Positions 45,125 to 52,753 of a stretch of 56,233 bases of DNA are shown here, one piece after another. Position 1 is the stretch's first letter. Every line of letters begins with the position of its first letter. This stretch comes from Streptomyces albipurpureus (GTDB lineage: Bacteria; Actinomycetota; Actinomycetes; Streptomycetales; Streptomycetaceae). The stretch lies in the NCBI RefSeq assembly GCF_023701525.1, contig NZ_JAMQAW010000005.1:1-56233 (forward strand), in the 5' to 3' direction. The notes under the pieces were generated by a model, which was not told where the DNA came from, did no database searches, and saw only the letters and a program-made list of their open reading frames with translations. The position numbers were made by a program, and so were the translations under genes.

Positions 45125-45550
45125 GTGCAGACCGATATCGATCCACGCCGCCTGATCGGCCGTAAGGCGTTCGACAGCCAGGGCGCCAAGATCGGCACCG
45201 TGGACGAGGTGTATCTGGACGATGCCACCGGCACACCCGAATGGGCGGCTGTCCGCACCGGACTCTTCAGCCGGGACGCGTTCGTTCCGCTGGAGCCCAG
45301 CACCTTCGCCGATGACATCCTCCATGTCCCCTATGAGCGTTCCCTGATCAAGGACGCACCGGATTTCGGGGTCGGCCGCCATCTGTCTCCGGAGCAGGAG
45401 CTCCAGCTCTACCACCACTACGGGCTTGAACTCTCCGCCGCGCCCGAGTCGCCCGCCACCCCGTCCGAACCATCCGCCGCGGAGTCTTCGGCGGACCGTT
45501 CCTTCGGTCGCGTCGCAGGCCGGGACGAAGGAGGCACCCGAGCGCCCTGA
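45125..45550 (+). CDS. PRC-barrel domain protein
   Basis: This 141-residue protein has an N-terminal PRC-barrel (RRLIGRKAFDSQGAKIGTVDEVYLD), a helical middle (SPEQELQLYHHYGL) and a Ser/Pro/Ala/Glu-rich tail. PRC barrels bind proteins or RNA; the Streptomyces members may be stress-related, but no function is shown here. The GTG at 45125 follows TGGAGGA. The last 133 bp overlap the 3' end of dinB on the opposite strand. Confidence 0.88.
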   Translation: MQTDIDPRRLIGRKAFDSQGAKIGTVDEVYLDDATGTPEWAAVRTGLFSRDAFVPLEPSTFADDILHVPYERSLIKDAPDFGVGRHLSPEQELQLYHHYGLELSAAPESPATPSEPSAAESSADRSFGRVAGRDEGGTRAP

Positions 45551-47343
45551 GCACCGTGCGGAACACGGTGAGTGCTCCCTCCACCGTCTTCGCCGGGCAC
45601 CACGCCAACCAGCGGCAGCGGCTCAGCGCCCGCCAGGGCCGGATCGTCCACCCAGAAGGTGCGTACCCGGCCGGGTGGGGAGCCCGGCTGCTCGAACCGT
45701 ACGGTGACCCGGCCGAGGCCGCTGCCCTGCACCCAACCCGGCCCGTACTCGGCATGGCGCACATCGTGACCGGCCTGCCAGCGCCGGTCGGCGAGCGTCG
45801 CGGCCGGCAGGCCCTCGGCCGCGGCCGGCGATGGATCTTCGGCTTCCCCCGGAGTCTCCGCCCGCGCCGCCGCAGGCACCGGCCCGCCCCCGGGCTCGGC
45901 GGCTCCCGGGCCAACCGAAGACCCATCGCCGGGTCTGGCTGCGCTGTCGTCCGCCCCCGTCCTCGCGTCGGCAGACGGTGAGACGGATGGGGGTACGCCC
46001 TCCACAGCGGCCGGTGCCGCCGCTGATGGCTCCTGCCTCATACCGGCTCGATCGGCCCCATCCGGCCGAAGGACGCCCTCACCGGTCCGCGCACCTTGCC
46101 CATCTGGCGGTACGAGCCCGGGCCGTCGTTGGGCGTCCTCGTGCCGTTCGAAGGGCGCCCGCTGTACGGGATGCTCCCGATGGCCGCTCTCGTGCGATGG
46201 CGGGTCGCTCTCCCTCCGCCGCCCACGGCTGGCCGTGCCCAACCGATCGAGCTCGCGCTCCTCCCGGGCGGTGGCGGCCTGCGCGAAGAGGTCCTCCTGG
46301 GTGTAGTCGGCGAGCCCGGTCACTCCGACTCCCAGCAAGCGCACCCCTCCGGTCGTCTCCACACCCTCCAGCAACCGGCCTGCGGCCTCCCGAACCACCG
46401 CGGTGTCGTCCGTGGGCCCACGCAGGGTCTCGGACCTGGTCAGAGTCGAGAAGTCGTACCGGCGCACCTTCAGCACGATGGTGCGCCCCGAGTGCCCGGA
46501 CTCCCTCAACCGCCGAACACAACGCTCGGCAAGCCGTTCCACTTCGGTCCTGATCCTGATCCGGTCGTGCAGATCCACATCGAAGGTGTCCTCCACCGAC
46601 ACCGATTTCGTGTCCCGCTCGGCCACCACGGGCCGGTCGTCATAGCCGAGCGCCATGCGATGGAGTGATGTGCCGTGTGCCCTGCCCAGCAGCCGCACCA
46701 GCTCATCCTCACCGGCCGCCGCGAGCTCGGAGCAGATCGTGATCCCGGCCCGCCGTAGGTGCTCTCCGGTCGCCGGGCCGATTCCGGGCAGGGTGCGCAC
46801 CGACAAGGGGCCCAGTAGTTCACGCTCCGTGCCCGGCTCTATCAGCACCAGACCGTTCGGCTTGGCCTGCTCGGACGCGATCTTCGCCAGCATTTTGGAA
46901 CCGGCGAGCCCCACCGACCCCGCCAGCCCGGTCGCGGCGAGGATGTCCGCGCGCAGCGACTCACCGGCCGCCCGCGCGGACCGTGAGTCATCGGCCGTAC
47001 CGCCCGCCTCCAGATCGACGAACGCCTCATCCAGGCTCAAGGGCTCCACCAGCGGGGACAGTCGCCCCAGCAACTCCATGACCTGATCACTCACCGCGCG
47101 GTAGAGCGAGAACCGGGGCACCAGATACGCCGCGTTCGGAGCGAGCCGTCGGGCGTACGCCATCGGCATCGCGGAGTGCGCCCCGAACCGTCTTGCCTCG
47201 TACGACGCCGTCGCGACGACTCCGCGCGGGCCGAGCCCACCGACGATCACCGGTTTTCCGCGCAGGCTCGGCTTGGCCGCCTGCTCTACCGCGGCGTAGA
47301 AGGCGTCCATATCAAGATGGAGGATCGTCGGTGTGGATCTCAC
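45418..47343 (-). CDS. dinB: DNA polymerase IV (Y family) with long C-terminal extension
   Basis: The 641-residue protein has a standard polymerase part (about 1-350): ILHLDMDAFYAAVEQ, SLDEAF with the catalytic acidic pair, the thumb HhH segment LPGIGPATGEHLR and the little-finger domain. Then follows a disordered linker and a conserved-looking WQAGHDVRHAEYGPGWVQG segment (about 525-545), which resembles Tudor-like C-terminal domains of PcrA-type proteins (inference). It does translesion synthesis. The GTG at 47343 fits the family start. Its 3' end overlaps the PRC-barrel gene antisense. Confidence 0.95.
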   Translation of the reverse strand: MRSTPTILHLDMDAFYAAVEQAAKPSLRGKPVIVGGLGPRGVVATASYEARRFGAHSAMPMAYARRLAPNAAYLVPRFSLYRAVSDQVMELLGRLSPLVEPLSLDEAFVDLEAGGTADDSRSARAAGESLRADILAATGLAGSVGLAGSKMLAKIASEQAKPNGLVLIEPGTERELLGPLSVRTLPGIGPATGEHLRRAGITICSELAAAGEDELVRLLGRAHGTSLHRMALGYDDRPVVAERDTKSVSVEDTFDVDLHDRIRIRTEVERLAERCVRRLRESGHSGRTIVLKVRRYDFSTLTRSETLRGPTDDTAVVREAAGRLLEGVETTGGVRLLGVGVTGLADYTQEDLFAQAATAREERELDRLGTASRGRRRESDPPSHESGHREHPVQRAPFERHEDAQRRPGLVPPDGQGARTGEGVLRPDGADRAGMRQEPSAAAPAAVEGVPPSVSPSADARTGADDSAARPGDGSSVGPGAAEPGGGPVPAAARAETPGEAEDPSPAAAEGLPAATLADRRWQAGHDVRHAEYGPGWVQGSGLGRVTVRFEQPGSPPGRVRTFWVDDPALAGAEPLPLVGVVPGEDGGGSTHRVPHGAQGARVPPSSRPATRPKERSAEDSAADGSDGVAGDSGAAESSSP

Positions 47344-47374
47344 ATCCTCGATGCTGCCCTACGCCTATGACAAA

Positions 47375-47408
47375 AGCCCGGGCGGCGCTCTGTGGCGGCG
47401 CCCAGGCT
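47375..47408 (-). terminator. Intrinsic terminator after the second MerR gene
   Basis: Read on the minus strand, AGCC and GGGCG pair with CGCCC and GGCT (one mismatch) and are followed by TTTTG. It is 9 bases past the MerR stop and upstream of dinB, so it closes the garA-merR-DUF151-merR run. Confidence 0.75.
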
Positions 47409-47416
47409 CGGATGGA

Positions 47417-48013
47417 TCAGACCGCGCGATCCCGTCTGCGTCTGGCCAGTTCATCGGCCGGGTTGTTGCCGACGAGGGTCTCTCCGGTGTCGATCCGCTC
47501 ACCGTGCAGCTGGGACAGAGCCGCCTCCACATCGCACCAGACCACACCGACGGCGATTCCGAAGATCCCCTGCCCGCCCTGGAGCAGGTTGACCACCTCA
47601 TCGGGCGATGAGCACTCATAGACCGTCGCACCATCGCTCATCAGCGTCATGCGCTCCAGGTCGCAGACCTCCCGAGCACGCAGGTGCTGGACCGCGGTGC
47701 GAATGTTCTGCAGGGCCACACCGGTATCGAGGAAACGCTTCACGATCTTGAGGACGACCACATCGCGAAAGCTGTAGAGCCGCTGCGCCCCCGCCCCGGG
47801 GGCAGCACGGACACTGGGCTCAACCAGCCCGGTACGCCCCCAGTAGTCGAGCTGTCGATAGGTGATCCCCGCCGCGGCACACGCGGTCGGCCCGCGGTAC
47901 CCCACCACCTCCGCCGATGGCTCCGGCGCGCTCTCCCGGAGCGGATACGGTCCGCTCTCCCCCAGACGTCGGCCGAGGGCGCCCCCAACCGCACTGCCGC
48001 CGCTGCTTCTCAC
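47417..48013 (-). CDS. MerR-family regulator (Rv1830-like position)
   Basis: This 198-residue MerR regulator has its winged helix (GPTACAAAGITYRQLDYWGRTG, then LYSFRDVVVLKIVKRFLDTG) after a 45-residue Gly/Ser-rich leader, and a C-terminal region of about 90 residues with no Cys-type metal site. The GTG at 48013 is chosen for AAGGAGGAGG just upstream. In mycobacteria a MerR gene sits at the same place behind the DUF151 gene, so a core, possibly cell-division-linked role is likely. Confidence 0.93.
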   Translation of the reverse strand: MRSSGGSAVGGALGRRLGESGPYPLRESAPEPSAEVVGYRGPTACAAAGITYRQLDYWGRTGLVEPSVRAAPGAGAQRLYSFRDVVVLKIVKRFLDTGVALQNIRTAVQHLRAREVCDLERMTLMSDGATVYECSSPDEVVNLLQGGQGIFGIAVGVVWCDVEAALSQLHGERIDTGETLVGNNPADELARRRRDRAV

Positions 48014-48261
48014 GCCGACCTCCTCCTTGACCTGCCCACTCGAAAGGTAGGCAGTCACCAGGGGTGCGTCAACGATCGCCACACTCGGCACGCCGAGTGA
48101 TAATCACCCTGAGAGTGGTTTCGCATGCCCCAATTCGGGGAAACGCTACTCGAATGGTGTGAAAATGCCATGGTTAATCCGCTCTCTGGACGGACCCTCC
48201 ACCCAAGCGACACCTCTCGTGAGGGCAGTGCCGCCCAGCGACGAAGAACACCGCTTGAGCG

Positions 48262-48735
48262 TCACTGACTGTTGGTTCCGAAGTCCTCGGGAGAGATCTG
48301 ATCGAGGAACTCGCGGAACTTCTCCACCTCGTCCTCCTGCTCATCAGGAATGGCGATCCCCGCGTCGTCGAGCACCCCGTCACTGCCGAAGATAGGCGTG
48401 CCGGTGCGCAGGGCAAGCGCTATGGCGTCCGATGGACGCGCGCTCACCTCGACTCCGCTGGCGAAGACCAGTTCCGCATAGAAGACCCCTTCTCGCAGGT
48501 CAGTGATGCGGACCTCGGTGAGTTCCTGCCCCACCGCCTCCAAGACATCCTTGAAGAGGTCATGCGTCAGCGGCCTGGCCGGAGCCATCCCCTGCTGGGC
48601 GAACGCAATAGCGGTCGCCTCCCCGGGACCGATCCAAATGGGGAGGTACCGATCGCCTCCCACTTCACGCAGGAGCACGATCGGTTGGTTGGAGGGCATT
48701 TCCACCCGGACACCCACAACGTCGAGCTCGTTCAC
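48262..48735 (-). CDS. DUF151 bifunctional nuclease family protein
   Basis: This 157-residue protein matches the DUF151/BFN family (LREVGGDRYLPIWIGPGEATAIA, RPSDAIALALR). Plant homologues were reported to have nuclease activity; the bacterial role is unproven. The GTG at 48735 starts the family N-terminus. It lies 53 bp after the FtsR-like MerR gene and 248 bp before the next MerR gene, same strand. Confidence 0.94.
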   Translation of the reverse strand: MNELDVVGVRVEMPSNQPIVLLREVGGDRYLPIWIGPGEATAIAFAQQGMAPARPLTHDLFKDVLEAVGQELTEVRITDLREGVFYAELVFASGVEVSARPSDAIALALRTGTPIFGSDGVLDDAGIAIPDEQEDEVEKFREFLDQISPEDFGTNSQ

Positions 48736-48788
48736 ACAGCAACCCTAGGACGTGCCCGACCCCTTTGGGTAGTCGGGCACGTCCAAGA

Positions 48789-49526
48789 TCAGTGAAGGCG
48801 CACTCCAAGAGCGGTCCTCATCAGGGCCGCGTGGAGCCGTACGGACAGGGTTGCCAGCTCATTCGCGGTGGCTTCGGCATGCGCTCTGGTCTGCGGATTG
48901 CGATGCCGCCGCAAGGGTGCAACGACCTGCTCGACCAAGGAGGCCTCCCGGTCCGCCGCGGCCTTCATGGCGCGAAGATGCCGGGGCTCAAGACCAAATC
49001 TGCCCAGTTCGACAACAAGCTGGGCAACAGTGACCGACTCTGCGTCGTACCCACCATCGCCATCCTGCGTGAGAAGGCCGTAGGACTCCCACTCGGCCAG
49101 TTCCTGCTCACTCACCCCGGCGGCAGCCAAAAGCTCCGTACGGCCCACTCTGGCGGCCGTACGGGGCTCGACAGCCGCCTCCCACGAGGCATCAGGCTGC
49201 TCCCGCTGCGAGGTCTGCGGGGGCAGCAGTGTCTGCTCACCGCGGGCCACCGCGTCGAGGTGCTCACGGATGACTTTCAACGGCAGATAGTGATCTCGCT
49301 GTATCCGCAGGATCTGAGCCAGCCGCTCCACGTCCTCGGAACTGAATTTCCGATACCCGGACGGTGTGCGGCGTGGCTCGACCAGCCCCTCCGCCTCCAG
49401 GAAGCGAATCTTGGAGATGGTGATCTCAGGAAACTCATCACGCAGCTGACCGAGTACCGTACCGATGCTCATCAGCCGGTCCCCGGTGGCGGTGTCGCGA
49501 CCGACACCGCCCGTCGGTGTTCGCAT
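48789..49526 (-). CDS. FtsR-like MerR-family regulator
   Basis: This 245-residue protein has an N-terminal MerR helix (VLGQLRDEFPEITISKIRFLEAEGL, PSGYRKFSSEDVERL) and an additional C-terminal region. It resembles the actinobacterial FtsR group (Rv1828), which in Corynebacterium controls ftsZ. It sits between the FHA (GarA-like) gene and the DUF151 gene exactly as in mycobacteria. An internal ATG (residue 19, MSIGTVL) could be the true start. Confidence 0.9.
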   Translation of the reverse strand: MRTPTGGVGRDTATGDRLMSIGTVLGQLRDEFPEITISKIRFLEAEGLVEPRRTPSGYRKFSSEDVERLAQILRIQRDHYLPLKVIREHLDAVARGEQTLLPPQTSQREQPDASWEAAVEPRTAARVGRTELLAAAGVSEQELAEWESYGLLTQDGDGGYDAESVTVAQLVVELGRFGLEPRHLRAMKAAADREASLVEQVVAPLRRHRNPQTRAHAEATANELATLSVRLHAALMRTALGVRLH

Positions 49527-49543
49527 GTACCTTCCCTGACGGG

Positions 49544-50374
49544 TTACACGCCCCGCTGGTTCGCGTAGAAGACCAGACGGTACTTGCCGATCTGGACCTC
49601 GTCGCCGTTGGCCAGATAGACCGAGTCGATCCGCTCGCGATTGACGTACGTCCCGTTGAGACTGCCGACGTCAGCGACGCTGAAGCTACCGTCAGGACCA
49701 CGACGGAACTCCACATGGCGCCGGGACACGGTCACGTCGTCGAGGAAGATGTCGCTCTGCGGATGGCGACCGGCCGTGGTCAGCTCGCCATCCAGCAGGA
49801 AGCGGCTTCCCGAGTTAGGACCGCGGCGCACCACCAGCAGAGCCGAACCGAACGGAAGGGCGTCGACCGCGGCCTGGGCCTCGGGGGAGAGGGAGGGGAG
49901 CTGCGTCTGGCCCGTCACCTCGGAGTCATACGCCTCAAGCCCCGAGATGGAGATCGTGGACGTCGTCTCCGAAGGACGCTCGGCGGGAGCACCGCCGCGC
50001 AGCGGGGCGCCACAGTTCGAGCAGAACCTGCTGGACGCCGCGTTGCGGTGCCCACACCTCGTACAAACCGTCACGGCTGACATGGACGTATCCTCCTGCC
50101 GCGGCTGGCCCCCATGGGGGTTGGTCGCATACGGGTCGGGGGTAAACCCTCCACCCGTACTTGAGGCTGATGATTCACCGAAACCTATGCGTCCAGCACC
50201 GGCAGGGTCAACCGACTCGCCCTGACCGCCGCCGCCCGTACCTGCCACCTCGTCCCGGAAGAGCGGGCGCTCCGCGCTCTGCTCCTCTTCCTGGCCACGA
50301 CGACGCGCGCGATGCCTGGCGTTCCCGCCATCCTCGCGTCCGCTCTTGCCGAACAACTTCGCAAACAACTTCAC
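49544..50374 (-). CDS. FHA-domain protein, GarA/OdhI-like, with zinc ribbon
   Basis: This 276-residue protein has a basic N-terminal stretch (KLFAKLFGKS), a linker of about 70 residues, a zinc ribbon (CTRCGHRN, FCSNCG), the ETTS phospho-Thr motif (ETTSTIS) and a C-terminal FHA domain (GRHPQSDIFLDD, SRRHVEFR, GSLNGTYVN). In mycobacteria and corynebacteria GarA/OdhI is phosphorylated by PknB/PknG at this ETTS motif and switches off 2-oxoglutarate dehydrogenase and glutamate dehydrogenase. The GTG at 50374 is used. Confidence 0.93.
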   Translation of the reverse strand: MKLFAKLFGKSGREDGGNARHRARRRGQEEEQSAERPLFRDEVAGTGGGGQGESVDPAGAGRIGFGESSASSTGGGFTPDPYATNPHGGQPRQEDTSMSAVTVCTRCGHRNAASSRFCSNCGAPLRGGAPAERPSETTSTISISGLEAYDSEVTGQTQLPSLSPEAQAAVDALPFGSALLVVRRGPNSGSRFLLDGELTTAGRHPQSDIFLDDVTVSRRHVEFRRGPDGSFSVADVGSLNGTYVNRERIDSVYLANGDEVQIGKYRLVFYANQRGV

Positions 50375-50564
50375 GGGCGATTCCCCTTGACCGAAATAGA
50401 CCCGCCCGTGGGGCAGGACGAACCCTCAATGATCACACCTGCCGACCCGGACATCTTCACAACGTCCGTAACCGTCAGACAGTTTCCACCACGCGGCACA
50501 GGTTTGGTGCGCCGACCCCTTGCAAGGTCTTGCCCTGGCCGGCGGGCCCTCATGCACCCCCGGC

Positions 50565-51377
50565 TCACTGCGCTGACGACCGAGCGTAGTCAGGCTGCTC
50601 GGCACGTCGCAAGACATCCACGATGATCTTCTCAGAGCGGGCCACGGTAGCCGTGGCCTGCTCCTTCTCCAGTGTCTGCACCACACCGCCCGGGATGTTC
50701 AGCGCCGGCTCCAGATCCTGCGGCTTGCCGATGACTTTGAAGATGTACGGCGCGGCAATCCGGTTCCCGTCCACCTCGATGTCACCACCCGCACCGGTGA
50801 AGTAGGAACCGGCAACCACTCTGTGATCATTCACCTGGATCGCCTCCGCTCCGGCGGCTCGCAGCTCCTGGATCGCGTCGAGCAGCATGTCAGGCTCCAC
50901 CGCGCCGGAACCGTCCTCGATCGTCAGGGTGATCCCCGGCCCCTGGGCGGCGACGGTCCCGGCCAGGATGCCGAGTTGCTGCTCCTTCTGCTCCGTCTGC
51001 TTGCGTGCCTCTTCCGCGCGGTCGGAGCTGTTCTCCAACTCCGTGCGCTGCGCCCCCAGGCGCTGCTTCTCGTCCTCAAGGCGTTGATTGCGGTTGTCCA
51101 GCTCGTCGAGGATGCGTACGAGGTCCTCCTGCCGGGCTCCGCGCAGCGCACTGTCGTCATTGTTCGAGCGGACCTGGATCGCCAGGCCCAGACCGAGCAC
51201 AAACAGCAGCACGGCGACAGTCAATTGAGCACGCGTCAACCTCGGCGGCCAGAGACCGGCGATCAACCGCTGACGGCCTGTCAGCTGAGTTGGTTCACGC
51301 GGCGGCGGGGGCAGTTCGGTGCCCAGGTCACGAGGCTCACCCGATTCCTCGGGCAGCGGCATGCGGTCGCTGTTCAT
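50565..51377 (-). CDS. DUF881 membrane protein (second copy)
   Basis: This 270-residue protein has one N-terminal membrane segment (about 46-64), a coiled-coil region rich in Arg/Glu/Gln (about 70-130) and the DUF881 domain (GPGITLTIEDG, DMLLDAIQELRAAGAEAIQVND, GGVVQTLEK). The family is linked to the cell envelope and division region in Gram-positives. The ATG at 51377 follows GTGAAGGG. It ends about 190 bp before the GarA-like gene, where mycobacteria carry gcvH. Confidence 0.9.
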   Translation of the reverse strand: MNSDRMPLPEESGEPRDLGTELPPPPREPTQLTGRQRLIAGLWPPRLTRAQLTVAVLLFVLGLGLAIQVRSNNDDSALRGARQEDLVRILDELDNRNQRLEDEKQRLGAQRTELENSSDRAEEARKQTEQKEQQLGILAGTVAAQGPGITLTIEDGSGAVEPDMLLDAIQELRAAGAEAIQVNDHRVVAGSYFTGAGGDIEVDGNRIAAPYIFKVIGKPQDLEPALNIPGGVVQTLEKEQATATVARSEKIIVDVLRRAEQPDYARSSAQ

Positions 51378-51393
51378 CTCGCCCTTCACCCCC

Positions 51394-51726
51394 TCACGCC
51401 CGGAACACGTGCCGGCGGATCGCGGCAGCGTTGGAGAAGATCCGGATGCCGAGGACGACCACAACGCCCGTGGAGAGTTGGGCACCGACACCCAGCTTGT
51501 CGCCCAGGAAGACGATCAGCGCGGCCACCACCACGTTCGACAGGAAGGAGACCACGAAGACCTTGTCCACGAAGATCCCGTCAAGCATGGCCCGAAGCCC
51601 GCCGAACACGGCGTCCAGCGCCGCGACCACGGCGATCGGCAGATAGGGCTCGACCACCGCCGGCACTTCGGGCCGGACCAACAGTCCGGCCACGACTCCC
51701 ACGACGAGGCCCAGTACGGCGATCAC
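51394..51726 (-). CDS. Small basic membrane protein (Sbp/DUF1290)
   Basis: This 110-residue protein has three hydrophobic segments, LGLVVGVVAGLLV at the start and FVDKVFVVSFLSNVVVAALIVFLGD in the middle, as in the Sbp family that neighbours DUF881 and FtsZ genes in many Gram-positives. The GTG at 51726 overlaps the upstream DUF881 stop by 4 bp and follows GGGAAGGG, so both are coupled. Confidence 0.92.
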   Translation of the reverse strand: MIAVLGLVVGVVAGLLVRPEVPAVVEPYLPIAVVAALDAVFGGLRAMLDGIFVDKVFVVSFLSNVVVAALIVFLGDKLGVGAQLSTGVVVVLGIRIFSNAAAIRRHVFRA

Positions 51727-52655
51727 GATGTGCCCTTCCCTGTTTCCGCCGTCCCCTGCCCACGGCCCTGGGCGTCGGCGGTCTTCGGCTCTGCTGTACG
51801 TACGATCAGGCTCGGAGCAGCCGGCAGACGTACCTTGTCCTTGGTGGAGACGGTGAAACGGATACTGAAGTTCTCTCGCAGCGCGTGGAGGTACTGGCCG
51901 TCCGCGCTGTCCTGGAACGTGGTGCTCAGCCGATTGCCGTCTCCCACGGCCAGCACCGTGTAGGGCGGTACCAGCGGCCTGTTGTCCACCAGTATGGCGT
52001 CGCCCGCGGCTCGGATCGCCGAGAGGGCGGTCAACCGCTGCCCGTTGATCGCCACGGCCTCGGCACCGGACTCCCACAACCCATTGACAATTCGTTGCAT
52101 ATCGCGGTCCCGCAGGCGGCCCGTATCGCTGAAGCCGCTACTTTCCCGGGGACCGCCGCCGCCCTGGGCGGTGCCCTTGGCGTCATCGATGACGAGGCTG
52201 ATCCCAGGGCCCTCGACATCGGTCGCCCCGGCCAGTAGCCCCACCAGCCGCTCCTGGTCGCCGCCCTTGGCGTTCAGCGCTTTGCGCTGTCGCTCCTCCA
52301 CCTCATCGCGGAGTCCCTCGACGCTGCGCTCCAGCGCATCCGCATCGGACGTCTCGGCGTCGATGCGGTCGATGAGTTCCTCGCGCTCCTTGGCGACCAC
52401 CGGTGCCGATATCCGGGCTTCTGCCGCGCCGACGGTGACGACCATGGCCGCCAGCACCAGCCCTGCGGCCAGCCCGAGCTTGGCCCGCAACGTTCGTGGC
52501 AGCCGCCCGTCCGCCTCCCTGCGCGCGGCGGCCTCCGCATACCCCTCGTCGAGGCTGTGCTCCATGACATTGGTCAGCAGCGACATCGAGGCATCAGGGC
52601 GTACCGGCCGTACGGGTGGAGAGCCGGTGCTCCGAACAGGGTGCTGCTGCGACAT
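51723..52655 (-). CDS. DUF881 membrane protein (first copy)
   Basis: This 310-residue protein has an N-terminal cytosolic leader, a membrane helix (LAAGLVLAAMVVTVGA), a coiled-coil region (ERSVEGLRDEVEERQRK) and the DUF881 domain (GPGISLVIDD, DMQRIVNGLWESGAEAVAINGQ). Start: ATG at 52655 or 52664. Its stop overlaps the Sbp start. The two DUF881 paralogues flanking Sbp are the Rv1823/Rv1825 arrangement. Confidence 0.9.
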   Translation of the reverse strand: MSQQHPVRSTGSPPVRPVRPDASMSLLTNVMEHSLDEGYAEAAARREADGRLPRTLRAKLGLAAGLVLAAMVVTVGAAEARISAPVVAKEREELIDRIDAETSDADALERSVEGLRDEVEERQRKALNAKGGDQERLVGLLAGATDVEGPGISLVIDDAKGTAQGGGGPRESSGFSDTGRLRDRDMQRIVNGLWESGAEAVAINGQRLTALSAIRAAGDAILVDNRPLVPPYTVLAVGDGNRLSTTFQDSADGQYLHALRENFSIRFTVSTKDKVRLPAAPSLIVRTAEPKTADAQGRGQGTAETGKGTS

Positions 52656-52703
52656 GCCGCACATCGTCGCACGGAGTGCGGGTTACCGCCGAATGGCCCT
52701 ACG

Positions 52704-52743
52704 GGTATGTCGGGGGCCACCGGTCAGCAGCCCCCGACATACC
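52704..52743 (-). terminator. Hairpin separating the nucleotidyltransferase gene from the DUF881 operon
   Basis: GGTATGTCGGGGGC pairs perfectly with GCCCCCGACATACC (14 bp) around a 12-base loop. It begins about 10 bases beyond the upstream gene's stop (52754). No T-tract. Confidence 0.75.
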
Positions 52744-52753
52744 GGTCACACGG

